Below, one piece after another: positions 1 to 8,789 of a stretch of DNA of 23,319 nt. Every line of letters starts with the position of its first letter. The stretch's first letter is position 1. Source of the stretch: Hymenoscyphus infarciens. Its lineage: Eukaryota > Ascomycota > Leotiomycetes > Helotiales > Helotiaceae. The stretch is taken from positions 1 through 23,319 of the forward strand of contig LLCB01000554.1 of the NCBI GenBank assembly GCA_001414345.1, written 5' to 3'. The position numbers and the translations under genes are program-made. The notes beneath the pieces were generated by a model. That model worked only from the letters and a program-made list of their open reading frames with translations. It did not search any database and had not been told where the DNA came from.

Positions 1-240
1 AAGAATTATAAAGCTGTCTATAAGTATATAAAAGTAGTAGTAGTAGAAGAAATGAAATTTAAAATTTTTATTTTTTTTAATAACTATAACTTTTATAATA
101 ATCGAGTATATATGATTTTAGTATAATTGAAGAGCTTTAATATATAATTCTCTTAACTTTAAAGTAGAATTAAGTATAAAAGGTGGTAGTAGAGGACGTT
201 GAATTATAAGATATTTAGACGCTGAAATGCTAAAAAGTTA
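1..240. other. AT-rich block at the left edge
   Basis: The sequence is almost entirely A/T with TA-rich strings and a short TAG/AGT triplet run near 33-50. No plausible gene is visible. Composition changes sharply at about 240, where ordinary GC-balanced sequence begins. This is what RIP-degraded repeat DNA in filamentous ascomycetes usually looks like; RIP is inferred from composition only, since no unmutated copy is available for comparison. Confidence 0.6.
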
Positions 241-401
241 AAATGTCTGAGAGGGTCGCTAACAGCCACCATATCTCCGACCCCGCAGAAGTTGAGATCT
301 CTGACGTCTGCGGTGCGCCTGCCAAAATTTAGAACCTCAATCTCGTCATCATCATGATTGATTACCAGAATAGTGAATCCGGAGCTTTTAATCCGACCCA
401 C
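204..401 (-). pseudogene. Truncated coding remnant at the AT-rich boundary
   Basis: On the minus strand a 65-codon frame has normal-looking amino-acid composition (for example ILVINHDDDEIEVLNFG, then DLNFCGVGDMVAV) and runs straight into the AT-rich block, where it becomes A/T-coded (LAFQRLNIL) and stops. Its first codon is not ATG. Just upstream on the same strand, around 400-440, lies a GTATG-type donor with a TCTAAT branch-like string, so this may be an internal or terminal exon. I do not recognise the family. The likeliest reading is the surviving piece of a gene whose remainder was lost or mutated in the AT-rich block; a chance open frame cannot be excluded. Confidence 0.3.
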
Positions 402-537
402 CTCATCAAGGGGTATTAGAAACGTATTTGTTCATACCTAGCTGTAGCTTGAAATCAGTTGAGAATCCAACCGATTGGATAATTGAAAAGGCGAGCATCT
501 GTCAACCCGTTCTTAACTCTCGGTTTGTACTCCCGTC

Positions 538-1680
538 ATGTTTTCTAAAACTACAACAACTACAACTACTACTACTTCGTGCCTTCCTTCTCTGCGAGCT
601 GTGACGTCACATCCTCGCTTTGTCTTCAGCTTGCCTTCAGCCTCTGCATGTCCACCTATATTATTCTCCTCCAACCCTCGTTCTACCTCTTCTCCTATCT
701 CAAACCCAAATCTACAAACAACCCAAAGAAAGCTCTCATCATCCTCATCAATCATGTCTCAATCGAACGATAAATTCCTCCTCAGCAATGTCTTCAACGT
801 CAAGGGAAAAGTATGCAACCCAGGTTCCAACAAAGAGCTCAGCACTAACGAAAACCAGGTTGCGCTCGTCACCGGAGGAGGGAGCGGTATTGGTCTAATG
901 GCCACTCAAGCTCTGGCAGTCAACGGGGCAAAAGTCTACATCGTCGGCCGAACCGAAGAAAAGCTCGACACCGTAGTCAAAACCCACGGCCAAAACATTT
1001 CTGGCTCCATCATCCCTCTGGTCGCCGACATATCGAAAAAGGAAGAAATCGCTCGTCTGGTGAAAGAGATCGAGTCCCGAGAAAAATGCCTCTGTATCCT
1101 CATCAACAACGCCGGTATCGCGGGAAACAAACAACAAACGGAAGCCAAGACCGCGGAAGAAATGAAGAAGTATTTGTTTGATGACGAGAGCTCGACTTTC
1201 GATGATTGGGTCAACACGTATCGAACGAATGTTCCACAATTATTCTTCATGACTACTGCCTTCTTGCCCTTGTTGCAGAAGGCGAGTGAGATGGAACATG
1301 GATATTCGGCAACCGTCATCAACATCTCTTCCATCTCGGGCATTGTTCAGAGTGCACAACACCATTTTGGATATAATGCTAGCAAAGCTGCAGCCATCCA
1401 CTTGACAAAGTTGCTTGCCTCGGAGGTTGCGGGTAACGACTTGAAGATCCGGATCAATAGCATCGCACCGGGTGTTTTCCCTAGTGAGATGACTGCTGGA
1501 GAGAGTGGAGAGGATCAGAAGAGCCATATTGAGAAGGGAAAATATGAGAAGGTTCCAGCGAAGAGACCGGGCAAGGATGAGGATATGGCTGGTGCTGTAC
1601 TTTTTGTTGCCACCAACCAGTACTTGAATGGTCAAACTGTGGCTGTGGATGGTGGTTATATTCTTCATGCCGGAGCATGA
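538..1680 (+). CDS. Short-chain dehydrogenase/reductase (SDR), two exons
   Basis: This is a classical SDR, an NAD(P)-dependent oxidoreductase of unknown substrate. The frame is open from 538 to 1680, but residues 92-107 of that reading interrupt the Rossmann start. Removing a 48-nt intron at 811-858 (GTATGC donor, CACTAACG branch, CAG acceptor) restores VKGKVALVTGGGSGIG, the standard TGxxxGxG cofactor motif. The NNAG motif, the catalytic Ser (INISSISG) and YNASK (Tyr-x3-Lys) follow, and a C-terminal DGGY. From ATG 538 the spliced protein is 364 aa; from ATG 754 (MSQSNDKF) it is 292 aa, closer to the family's usual length. The 72-residue extension has a nine-Thr run, is rich in Ser/Thr/Arg and has no acidic residue, so it could be a mitochondrial presequence or simply CT-rich 5' leader. 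It converges on the FAD monooxygenase, with 282 bp between stops. Confidence 0.9.
   Translation: MFSKTTTTTTTTTSCLPSLRAVTSHPRFVFSLPSASACPPILFSSNPRSTSSPISNPNLQTTQRKLSSSSSIMSQSNDKFLLSNVFNVKGKVCNPGSNKELSTNENQVALVTGGGSGIGLMATQALAVNGAKVYIVGRTEEKLDTVVKTHGQNISGSIIPLVADISKKEEIARLVKEIESREKCLCILINNAGIAGNKQQTEAKTAEEMKKYLFDDESSTFDDWVNTYRTNVPQLFFMTTAFLPLLQKASEMEHGYSATVINISSISGIVQSAQHHFGYNASKAAAIHLTKLLASEVAGNDLKIRINSIAPGVFPSEMTAGESGEDQKSHIEKGKYEKVPAKRPGKDEDMAGAVLFVATNQYLNGQTVAVDGGYILHAGA
811..858 (+). other. In-frame 48-nt intron of the SDR gene
   Basis: GTATGC donor, CACTAACG branch site about 10 nt before the CAG end, length divisible by three and no in-frame stop. Splicing joins GGK to VALVTGGG exactly as in SDR proteins. 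A single-ORF annotation would wrongly add 16 residues inside the cofactor-binding loop. Confidence 0.9.
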
Positions 1681-1962
1681 AGTGATGAAGATTATGAGCA
1701 CTGAAAAGTTACCAAAAGAAACATTCTCCAATGAATTCAATAACATGCAATTGAGTGAGAATATCATGTACATATCGCGAGCACATACTTGTATCAGATG
1801 TATCAGATGGGTAACTAAGTGAAGCTGAAATTCTGAATTTTCATGTTTGAAATGAAATTAAGGGCTACTCGTCGGCTTCACCAACCCACCCGTCTACCCA
1901 CATACTTTTGCGTGTTCTGCTTATCTACCTACACTTCACGCAGCTGTCACACAAGCTACACT

Positions 1963-3598
1963 TTAGAAGCTCCTCCCAACATCATAACTATCCCCATTAT
2001 TCATACCCATGCTATGTCTCAACTTATCTTCCGCGTCCACCACTCTCCTTGGCAACCCATGGCCAATACCAAAGAAGACAAAAAATGCCCACTTCCACCT
2101 GAACGGATTGATAGCAATGCAAAACGTGAACCACCAAACAAGTTCGAGATATGTGAAAAAATCAAAAGCTCCAGTTGGTGCGAACTTCTTCAGAACTCGG
2201 GTCATGTCAATCCAACGTTGCATCCAGAATGTTCGGGGACGAGTAAGAGGGTCCGAGAGAAACATGAGAAGGATTCTGGTGTAGATGCCAATGTGCCAGT
2301 TACCGACACTTCCGATGGCATTTACATATGTACTGTTTTCATTAGCTAATTTTATCTTCATCCTGTAGGCAATGACATACCAATTATTGCAACAAATACT
2401 TGGGTGGTTTGGCGGAAAGGTTTGCAAGTACCAATTGGGTGGCGAATATGGCTCTTGGAAATTATTATCCGGTAAGAAATTCAACGAAGGGCGATCGTAA
2501 CCCGTGGCCAGAACCACGATATCCCCTTGGATGTTATGTTCCCTTCCAGGTCCATCAACAGGAACGCCTTTCGCTCTCACATTGAATTTGATTCCATCCT
2601 CAGTGAAACATTTGATATCGCCTCTCAACCATTCAGCTTTTCCAGATCGAATTTTATCCATGACATCTGAATTGACCATTGGAGTTCCGGTGAAGAGCCC
2701 TTTGTCGGTGGGAGCGAGATCCTCAAGATCCCGATAGAAGAATTTCTTCAAAAGCAATTCTGGGAACCAAGAGAAAATGGTTTCACCACCAAAGATGTTG
2801 AGAGACAGCACGATATTGACAATGGGATTTCGGGGTATAATCCATTTGTCACTTCTTGCCAAGATGTAGGTCTTTTCTGCTTCTTCGTGGGCTGCAAATT
2901 CGAGAGCTTCGACAGCACTAGCACCGCCTCCGATAACGATCACGGTTTTTCCTTTTGCTTCCTTTCCCGTCAAGTCCGAAGAATGATAGATTTCGCCCTT
3001 GAAGATTTCCTGCTTGGGGATATGCGGCATTTTTGCATCCCCACATGTTCCTACTGCGGCAATGATTCCATCGTATCGACCTTCCGCGGTATTGTTTATG
3101 ATCCAGCGTCCTTTATCGTCTTGGTACACTTTCTCGACTGGCGTATCAAACTTGGTTTTCGATTCGAGGCCGTAGCGTTTCCAGAGTTCGGTAATTTGGG
3201 AAACAATTTGCTCGCGATTGGGGTACCCACCGCTCCATTTGACGGAAGGATGGAAGCGATACATCAAAGAATGGATTTGGAGACCGGAGGTGTTGTTGAC
3301 TCGCTGTGAGATAATTAGCTTTTGGTTACTTTGAATTAGAGGTTTTCGGCGGAAAATATACACTCCAAATACCACCAAGTTGCTCCCTTGGGCCAGCCTC
3401 AAAAATCTGAACGTCGAAGCCATGGCCAACACAATGCGAAGCAGCAGAAACACCGGTCAATCCAGCACCAATAATCGCAATTTTCGGTCTTCCCAGTTTC
3501 TCTCCTGGTGCTGGTGGATCGGGAGAAAGAAGTTTATCGAGGAGCCATTGAATCAATTGGTAGAAAAAGGCGAAGGGGTGGAAGATTGGGTTCTCCAT
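1963..3598 (-). CDS. FAD-dependent (flavin-containing type) monooxygenase, three exons
   Basis: Exons are 3598-3362, 3303-2381 and 2332-1963, giving 509 aa. Introns are 3304-3361 (58 nt, GTATAT..CAG) and 2333-2380 (48 nt, GTATGT..CAG with a GCTAAT branch). The protein starts MENPIFHPFA at an ATG. Residues 44-49 (GAGLTG) are the FAD Rossmann motif, F180-K-G-E-I-Y-H186 matches the FxGxxxH flavin monooxygenase signature, G204-G-G-A-S is the second, NADPH-side Rossmann motif, and ATGY at 345-348 is the usual late motif. A hydrophobic N-terminus (about 8-24) and an aromatic hydrophobic segment near the C-terminus suggest membrane association. The family inserts oxygen at N, S or ketone carbons using NADPH; class (FMO or Baeyer-Villiger type) and substrate are not decidable here. 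Its convergence with an SDR may be functional or accidental. Confidence 0.9.
2333..2380 (-). other. In-frame 48-nt intron of the monooxygenase gene
   Basis: On the minus strand GTATGT begins at 2380 and AAACAG ends at 2333, with AGCTAATG as branch site. It is 48 nt and has no stop, so an open frame passes through it, adding WYVIAYRMKIKLANEN-like residues. Splicing restores CCNNCTYVNAIG, a smooth continuation of the conserved C-terminal region. Confidence 0.85.
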
Positions 3599-4402
3599 AC
3601 TGAGGATTGATGAGAATGATTTGTAGGAATGGAAAGATCAATTGATTCAAAGTGAAGAGACAAACGTGTCTTTATGCGAAAGAAAGTCAACCTTCAGCTA
3701 AATTCCATGCAAACTTTCGAAAAAGTATGACGTATCTTCGAATGTACCGGTGGGGAAGCGGGTAAAGATCGGCGGGTATTCATTCACATGTGAAAGTCCC
3801 CCCACCACCCCTTTTTTGGCGAAAGGAGTGTTCCTCAATTGTGCTTCATGTCTTTTTGATTTTTTTGATTGAGACGTTAAGTACCGAAGTCTGACGAGGG
3901 AGATATAATGAACTTTTAAGTCAATGTCGAACGTTACCAAGAGGAGTTGGGATAAACACTATGCTTTGTGCATTTTCTTCAACACAATTTTTTTTTAGTA
4001 CAACTAGTAAGTGAAGGAAAGAGAGTTTTTGAATCGGGCCCTTTCAATTCATTACAGTCGTAAATGGGAAGTTTGAAACGAGTTTTTAAGCTTCTAGATC
4101 CTGTGATTATATCTCCAAACGAGACGATACTGCAGTGAATCTTCTTCATATCGTACCCGCTGGGGATGTGCTCCCCAATCACAGTTAAATGGATATAAAT
4201 ATTCCGTTGAACACCTTGTGGGCTTCAAAATATGCATGCCAGTCAAACCCTCAAATCTGTGATTCTGTTGATCAGAATAAAGATTCACGAGCATCAACAT
4301 CCTAACCTCGCCACGATTAATTTATCGACGTCCCAAACATGAACCAGAAACTTCCACCCCAACATTTTATCTATATCTCTTCGAGGATACAACAAAACAA
4401 AG
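3599..4402. promoter_or_regulatory. Divergent intergenic region
   Basis: About 800 bp between the start of the monooxygenase (-) and the start of the charged unknown protein (+). It must hold both promoters. It contains A/T runs near 3855-3865 and 3986-3995 and a pyrimidine-rich stretch just before 4403. The short open frames here lack codon-like composition and I see no gene or recognisable binding-site array. Confidence 0.4.
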
Positions 4403-5182
4403 ATGGACAAATGCGACACCCAACCTCGGGGCTGCTATGACGAATACAGAGAACGCCTACAAGCAGAAATACGGAAAGGCCAACGACCTCTTCTGAATTT
4501 CAACCCCTTGAGCCAACTCCCGCCATGGCTGGAACATCCAGAAAAATTGAGTAACGAAGCTATCGCCTACGCGAACAGATCCCCGTGGTATCACATACAG
4601 CTGGAAAATGCACGACGCGATCCAGCCTCACCACTTTTTTCGCAGAGGAATTCTCCGGTATGCCACCACGCGGAAGTTCTTAGAGGTGAATCGAACGCGG
4701 GACAGGCTGAGAAACCTGAACGGCCTAGTAACGCTGGATATGAAGGGGATGATGAAGAAGAATATGAGAGCGAGGAGTGGCAAAGCGAACTTCTTTACGC
4801 CAGTGGAAGTGCCAGCAGTCGCGGAGGAGAAAGTAGACTTGAGATGTCCATGATTAGTCTGAATATTTCAGAGAAAGAGGACAAGAAGGTTCATACTCGG
4901 TCGGCTGAACTGAAAAAGGAAGAGAAGGAGGAAGAAAGAAAGCAAGAATCTCTCTATGCCAGTTGGAACCCCGGAGAAGACGAAAAAAAGTTACCCGGGA
5001 GTCAAAATGACGAAGCGCTCCGTTATGAGATGACACGGAGAAAACTTAAGAGCTCCTATCCTCGCACTCAGAGAATCAGCAAATCTCAAGAAGAAATCGC
5101 GGACGAGAGAAACAAGGATCACTCTGGCAAAGGAACAACAGTTATGGGATGGAATGCTGAGGATGGCGGCTCAAACCCGTGA
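4403..5182 (+). CDS. Charged, low-complexity protein of unknown function
   Basis: Single-exon frame of 259 aa starting MDKCDTQPRG at an ATG preceded by AACAAAG, a good fungal start context. I do not recognise a domain. Residues 1-80 look structured (Pro/Trp-rich, including LPPWLEHPEKLSNEAIAYAN and PWYHIQLENARR). Residues 115-130 are strongly acidic (GDDEEEYESEEW), 157-182 alternate Lys and Glu, and the C-terminus is Lys/Arg/Ser-rich. The tetrapeptide LYAS occurs twice (131-134 and 184-187), each followed by a Gly/Ser or Trp-containing linker, suggesting a short linear motif. No signal peptide or membrane segment is seen. The profile suits a nuclear or scaffold-type disordered protein, which is inference. 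It converges on MED4 with about 330 bp between stops. Confidence 0.65.
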   Translation: MDKCDTQPRGCYDEYRERLQAEIRKGQRPLLNFNPLSQLPPWLEHPEKLSNEAIAYANRSPWYHIQLENARRDPASPLFSQRNSPVCHHAEVLRGESNAGQAEKPERPSNAGYEGDDEEEYESEEWQSELLYASGSASSRGGESRLEMSMISLNISEKEDKKVHTRSAELKKEEKEEERKQESLYASWNPGEDEKKLPGSQNDEALRYEMTRRKLKSSYPRTQRISKSQEEIADERNKDHSGKGTTVMGWNAEDGGSNP

Positions 5183-5515
5183 CTGGGGGGTACGACGGTA
5201 GCGAATATAGTGGTGGGATTTCGGGTTTCTGATGAGACCGGGTGTTCTATGTGGTCCTTTGTAGAGAAAATTCAGATGGTTTTAACAAAATTGCTTCAAA
5301 CTGGGAAAGTAAAGTAATCGAGAAATGCTTCGGTTCCGGCCAGCAATGTTGGTAGCTTCGTCACGATCCCCAACCATAAATCCCATGAACTTTTGCTCAG
5401 TGGTGCATTCTTGCAACAAAAAGTCGTGGTACAAGGTCCAGTGGGGGGATTGTAATATTTGGTTTCCTATTTTTGGTGATGTACCTGACCTTCCAAAACG
5501 CATGGCAAGAAAAGA
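5183..5515. other. Convergent 3' intergenic region
   Basis: 333 bp between the stop of the charged unknown protein and the stop of MED4. It should hold both 3' UTRs. The plus-strand frame that starts at 5325 and continues into 5945 is the antisense shadow of MED4's repetitive Glu/Arg/Lys codons, not a gene. Confidence 0.4.
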
Positions 5516-6501
5516 TCAATCCTCATCGTCATCATCGAAAGTCTCGAGCTGGAAGGCGGTCTTCTCTTGGGGTCTCTGGAGACCAGCACTGGAACTCATT
5601 CTCCTTTCCATAATCTTACGTCGCTCCTCCTCCTCTCGTTCCAGCTTTTCTCTTTGCTTCTCTGCTTCCTCCGCTTGGATTCTCTGCCGTTCAGCCTCCA
5701 GCTCGGCGCTCTTCTCTGGATCGAATGTGGCAGGGTCAATTCCTTTGTTAACCAAAATTTCAATACTAGCCAGCGCGCCTTTTCTGATAATATCTTCTGA
5801 AGGCCATGGAACAAACGGTGCTTCTCCAGGGGCGTTAATGTACTGTGTCCATTCCGTAGGCAAAGCCGTCTGCGACAGCGGTTCTGTTGATTGCGTGGCT
5901 GCAGTCGCATTTTCGACAAATGACGGTGTTCCGATGGTCATTTGAGTATCTACGCCATTCAAAGGCGCGACCGGAGTGGAGTTTCCATTTGTGTGGGTTT
6001 GGGAGCCTGGCTCCTTGGGTGTATTGGTGGCCGCTTCCTCAGTATCCGTGTTGCTCTTGATTTCTCCTTCTCTATATGTGCTCGGAAGCGTAAACTTGCT
6101 TATTCGGCGCGCATAAGAAAGAAGGTCGGAGTATGAGACGGTGTTGGCAGATGAGGAGAAGCTGGTAGATGATGTTGCGAGTAGCTCCTGGCGAGTGGTG
6201 GTGAGGAGAATCAGTGTTTCGCGAATTTGGGAATCGAGTTGCTCGGATGTGGCACGAAGGGTTTGTATTCTGGCATAATTGGCTTGGTGTTTGGAGACTA
6301 AAGAGGGTTAGGAGAGACTCAAAATGGTGGGTGGTAGGAGCAGTTTTACTAACCTTGCTCCAGCCCTAGACTGAGCTCCTTGTCGGCTGCGACAAGGTCA
6401 TTGGCATGCGTAGTCGAGGGGTTATAGGTCGAAAGCGATTGAACAAGAGTCGCGAGAGCCTTCTCTACCCGCTCGAAGCGTTTATCAACGATTTCGTTCA
6501 T
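5516..6501 (-). CDS. MED4: Mediator complex subunit 4
   Basis: Exons 6501-6354 and 6297-5516, with an intron at 6298-6353 (56 nt, GTTAGT donor, CTAAC branch, TAG acceptor), give 309 aa. The N-terminus MNEIVDKRFERVEKALATLV followed by a KELSLGLEQV..KHQANYARIQTLR coiled coil is the fungal Med4 pattern. The middle contains SYSDLLSYARRISKFTLPS, and the C-terminal half contains FVPWPSEDIIRKGALASI and GIDPATFDPEK, all typical of the family. A Glu/Arg/Lys-rich helix and an acidic DDDDED tail end the protein. Med4 belongs to the Mediator middle module, which bridges activators and RNA polymerase II in the nucleus. The 5' region runs into a gene-poor AT-rich gap. Confidence 0.92.
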
Positions 6502-6629
6502 CGTGAAAGGTTGTGAATGTTGTTTGTGGAATCTGCAGGGTCGCGATCTTCCAAGGTTCTGAACAAGGTTATTCTTCTCTATTGGGACTAGCGTTGACCG
6601 CGAAACCACACTGCAGTCCAGGTTCAAAA

Positions 6630-7480
6630 CTCTTCACACCAGCACAACATCTGCTTCAAGTTTACCCTAAAATGGAGACTTGATTGTATTCTAAGAGTAA
6701 AAGATCTGGTTCTATATCTCAGTTATCCTGAACAACTTGGATGATTACGTTTAATTTTAGAAAAGTTAGCAAAATGCTAAAAGAACAAGTGCCTCAAGTC
6801 CCTGATATACAAATCTAGCAAAGAGGCTGAAAATATTAGAAAATAATTAACAGGACTTGAATTTTCTGGGATTTTCTCGAAAAGACTTATAACCCCTTGC
6901 CCGGGATGAAATATAGGCTGATCTTCTATTTAAAAAAACCCCGAAGATTTCAAATGCTATCGCTCTAATATGTATTACTAACGGAACTGACTAATAATCA
7001 AGAGTAACAAGTAGTAGGCATAGTAAAAAACTAGTCAACTACGTTGTTTAAGAAGCTTTAGATTAAGTAAGTTACTTATATATAATCCTAAGATTTATAA
7101 GAGGAATTAAATAATATAGAACTAAGTATCTAAGAAGATTAAGAATAAATTAGTCAAATAAAGCGTGTGTTTTATAGCAATTTTAGTAGGTATCTAGACA
7201 GAATTAGTCAAATCTAATATTATATAGAAAGTATACTAGCTCGCTATCTGATATGCTCTTAGATTTCAAACTTATATAGGCGAGATATATAGCTTTCTCG
7301 TATTAACTCATCTTGAACAACACTCTTATATAAAATGTTAGCTATCAATTATTTGGCACTATGAGGTGGGGTGGTAAAACTATGATATCATTCCAACTTG
7401 AGATATGTATTAGAGCTAGCAGCACCAGGGGTGCAAGAATTCATAGGACGTGTAGAAAGACAAACTCTACTTTAATATCA
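6630..7480. other. AT-rich gene-poor gap, probably a degraded repeat
   Basis: This stretch is dense in TA, TAA and TATA and poor in CG and CA. No frame of useful length is seen on either strand. The composition resembles the window edges rather than the flanking genes, as expected for an old RIP-mutated transposon insertion. No terminal repeats or recognisable transposase residues survive, so element class cannot be named. Confidence 0.5.
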
Positions 7481-8789
7481 CTAAGATAATAATGCTATGT
7501 GTTGGTTATCCAAGCAACTAGTTATCGTAAGGCCCTGTCTCTTCAACTTTGAATCAGTTATTATTAACTGTGCTTTGTTGAGTGTAGTACTTTGAGCGCT
7601 GGTGATAGAAGGTTCATTTTGGATACATAGTAGTATAGCAGGCAATCTTATAAAGACTCCATAGACACCCTTACTTGTCACGAAATCTGGGAGCTTGCCG
7701 TTCCTCTTTATCCATGGTTGGAAATACGAGGTTGGCGGGGCGCTGTGTCTGAGATAAGGGTGTTGAGCAGATGAAACATCAGCCCTATGAGATTTTCCCA
7801 TGGTTGGAGAATAAATTGACAAGGAAGTAAATGAGACAAACAAAACAGATGAACTAAGTATTCGAGATCAGGCTCTTCATAATTGCATTGAAACAGCCCC
7901 TCCAGTTTCTATGCGTAGCATCTAAACCCAATCAGAAGCAAGTGAAACTGAACGAGTTCCCACTTGAGCAAGACTTAGCGAGACTTACCAAGCGCTTGGT
8001 AGAATCAAGATTAACTAGACGCAAAGGGTTGAGTGCAGAGTTGAGTACAAGGACTCCTTGAGTAGTAGTTAATTAGGTGTTTGTAAAGTGGAATATAACC
8101 GAGCAAAAGGGGTTTTTGTGATTGTCTTCTTTCCCTGGTTGTGAGTTGTGAAGGTGGATTTTGGTGACTAGGTACCTATTTTGACTTCGCCCCTATTACG
8201 GCGGCCGAAATGCCTGGAATCGCCACATTTTGGTCATTGCTTAGATTAGAGCCTCTTCAGATTGCCCCGCGATGCTTGCGCCCACTTCCCGCAAACAACT
8301 TCTCAATTGCAATACTTAACACAGCCCTGCAGAAGTCACACTGGCATCTGCATTATTGTCGCAGAGCTCAGAGCTACGCTCCTGACGTAGCCGTCAACGC
8401 CGTCAACGCCGTCAACTGGGTAGTCTGAGAAACCCACTACTGTGCTGCCTTGCAGAGCCACGACGACCCACCAGGAGACCTTCCTCTGTACCTGCATACA
8501 ATATCCGATCAGTATTGTCTAATCAACAGACAAAACTGCCGCAAGGAAGAAAAGGCTGCGGCTTAGAGAGTCTATGATTCATACAGGTATGTACCTTCCA
8601 GCCTTGTCAGAAGCCTTGGTAGTAGCCGTCTCTGACCTTTGCCTTGTCCAGATTCCTCGCCTTCTTGACCTTCCCCAACATCAACCGATCACCCATCATT
8701 TACCTACCAGCTACCGATTCTTTGAGCCTACGAAATCAGTGCACAAATAAGGCTTATTTGAGGAAAGTTTAGTTGAGAGAAAGTTCAAG
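7481..8789. other. Long upstream region of NCS-1, weak open frames only
   Basis: Two weak frames occur. A 120-codon minus frame at 7481-7843 (internal MGKSHRADVSSAQ at about 7799) has no recognisable motif and abuts AT-rich DNA. A 72-codon plus frame at 8210-8428 contains three tandem copies of GCCGTCAAC (about 8391-8417) and is otherwise unremarkable. From about 8590 to 8720 the sequence is CT/CCTT-rich, like a fungal 5' leader, and probably is the NCS-1 transcript leader. I cannot support a gene here. Confidence 0.35.

Noticed and set aside
513..755. Minus-strand frame with a poly-Val run opposite the SDR start
   Set aside because: It is the antisense of the ACT/ACA triplet run encoding poly-Thr; the SDR frame explains the sequence.
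1240..1773. 177-codon minus frame opposite the SDR
   Set aside because: Antisense shadow of a strongly supported SDR domain; no motif of its own.
5325..5945. 206-codon plus frame rich in Ser opposite MED4
   Set aside because: Ser/Arg runs mirror MED4's Glu/Arg/Lys codons on the other strand; MED4 motifs and splicing are decisive.
8391..8417. Three tandem GCCGTCAAC units, considered as a coding or regulatory repeat
   Set aside because: Too short and the surrounding frame shows no other support; probably chance or a minor slippage tract.
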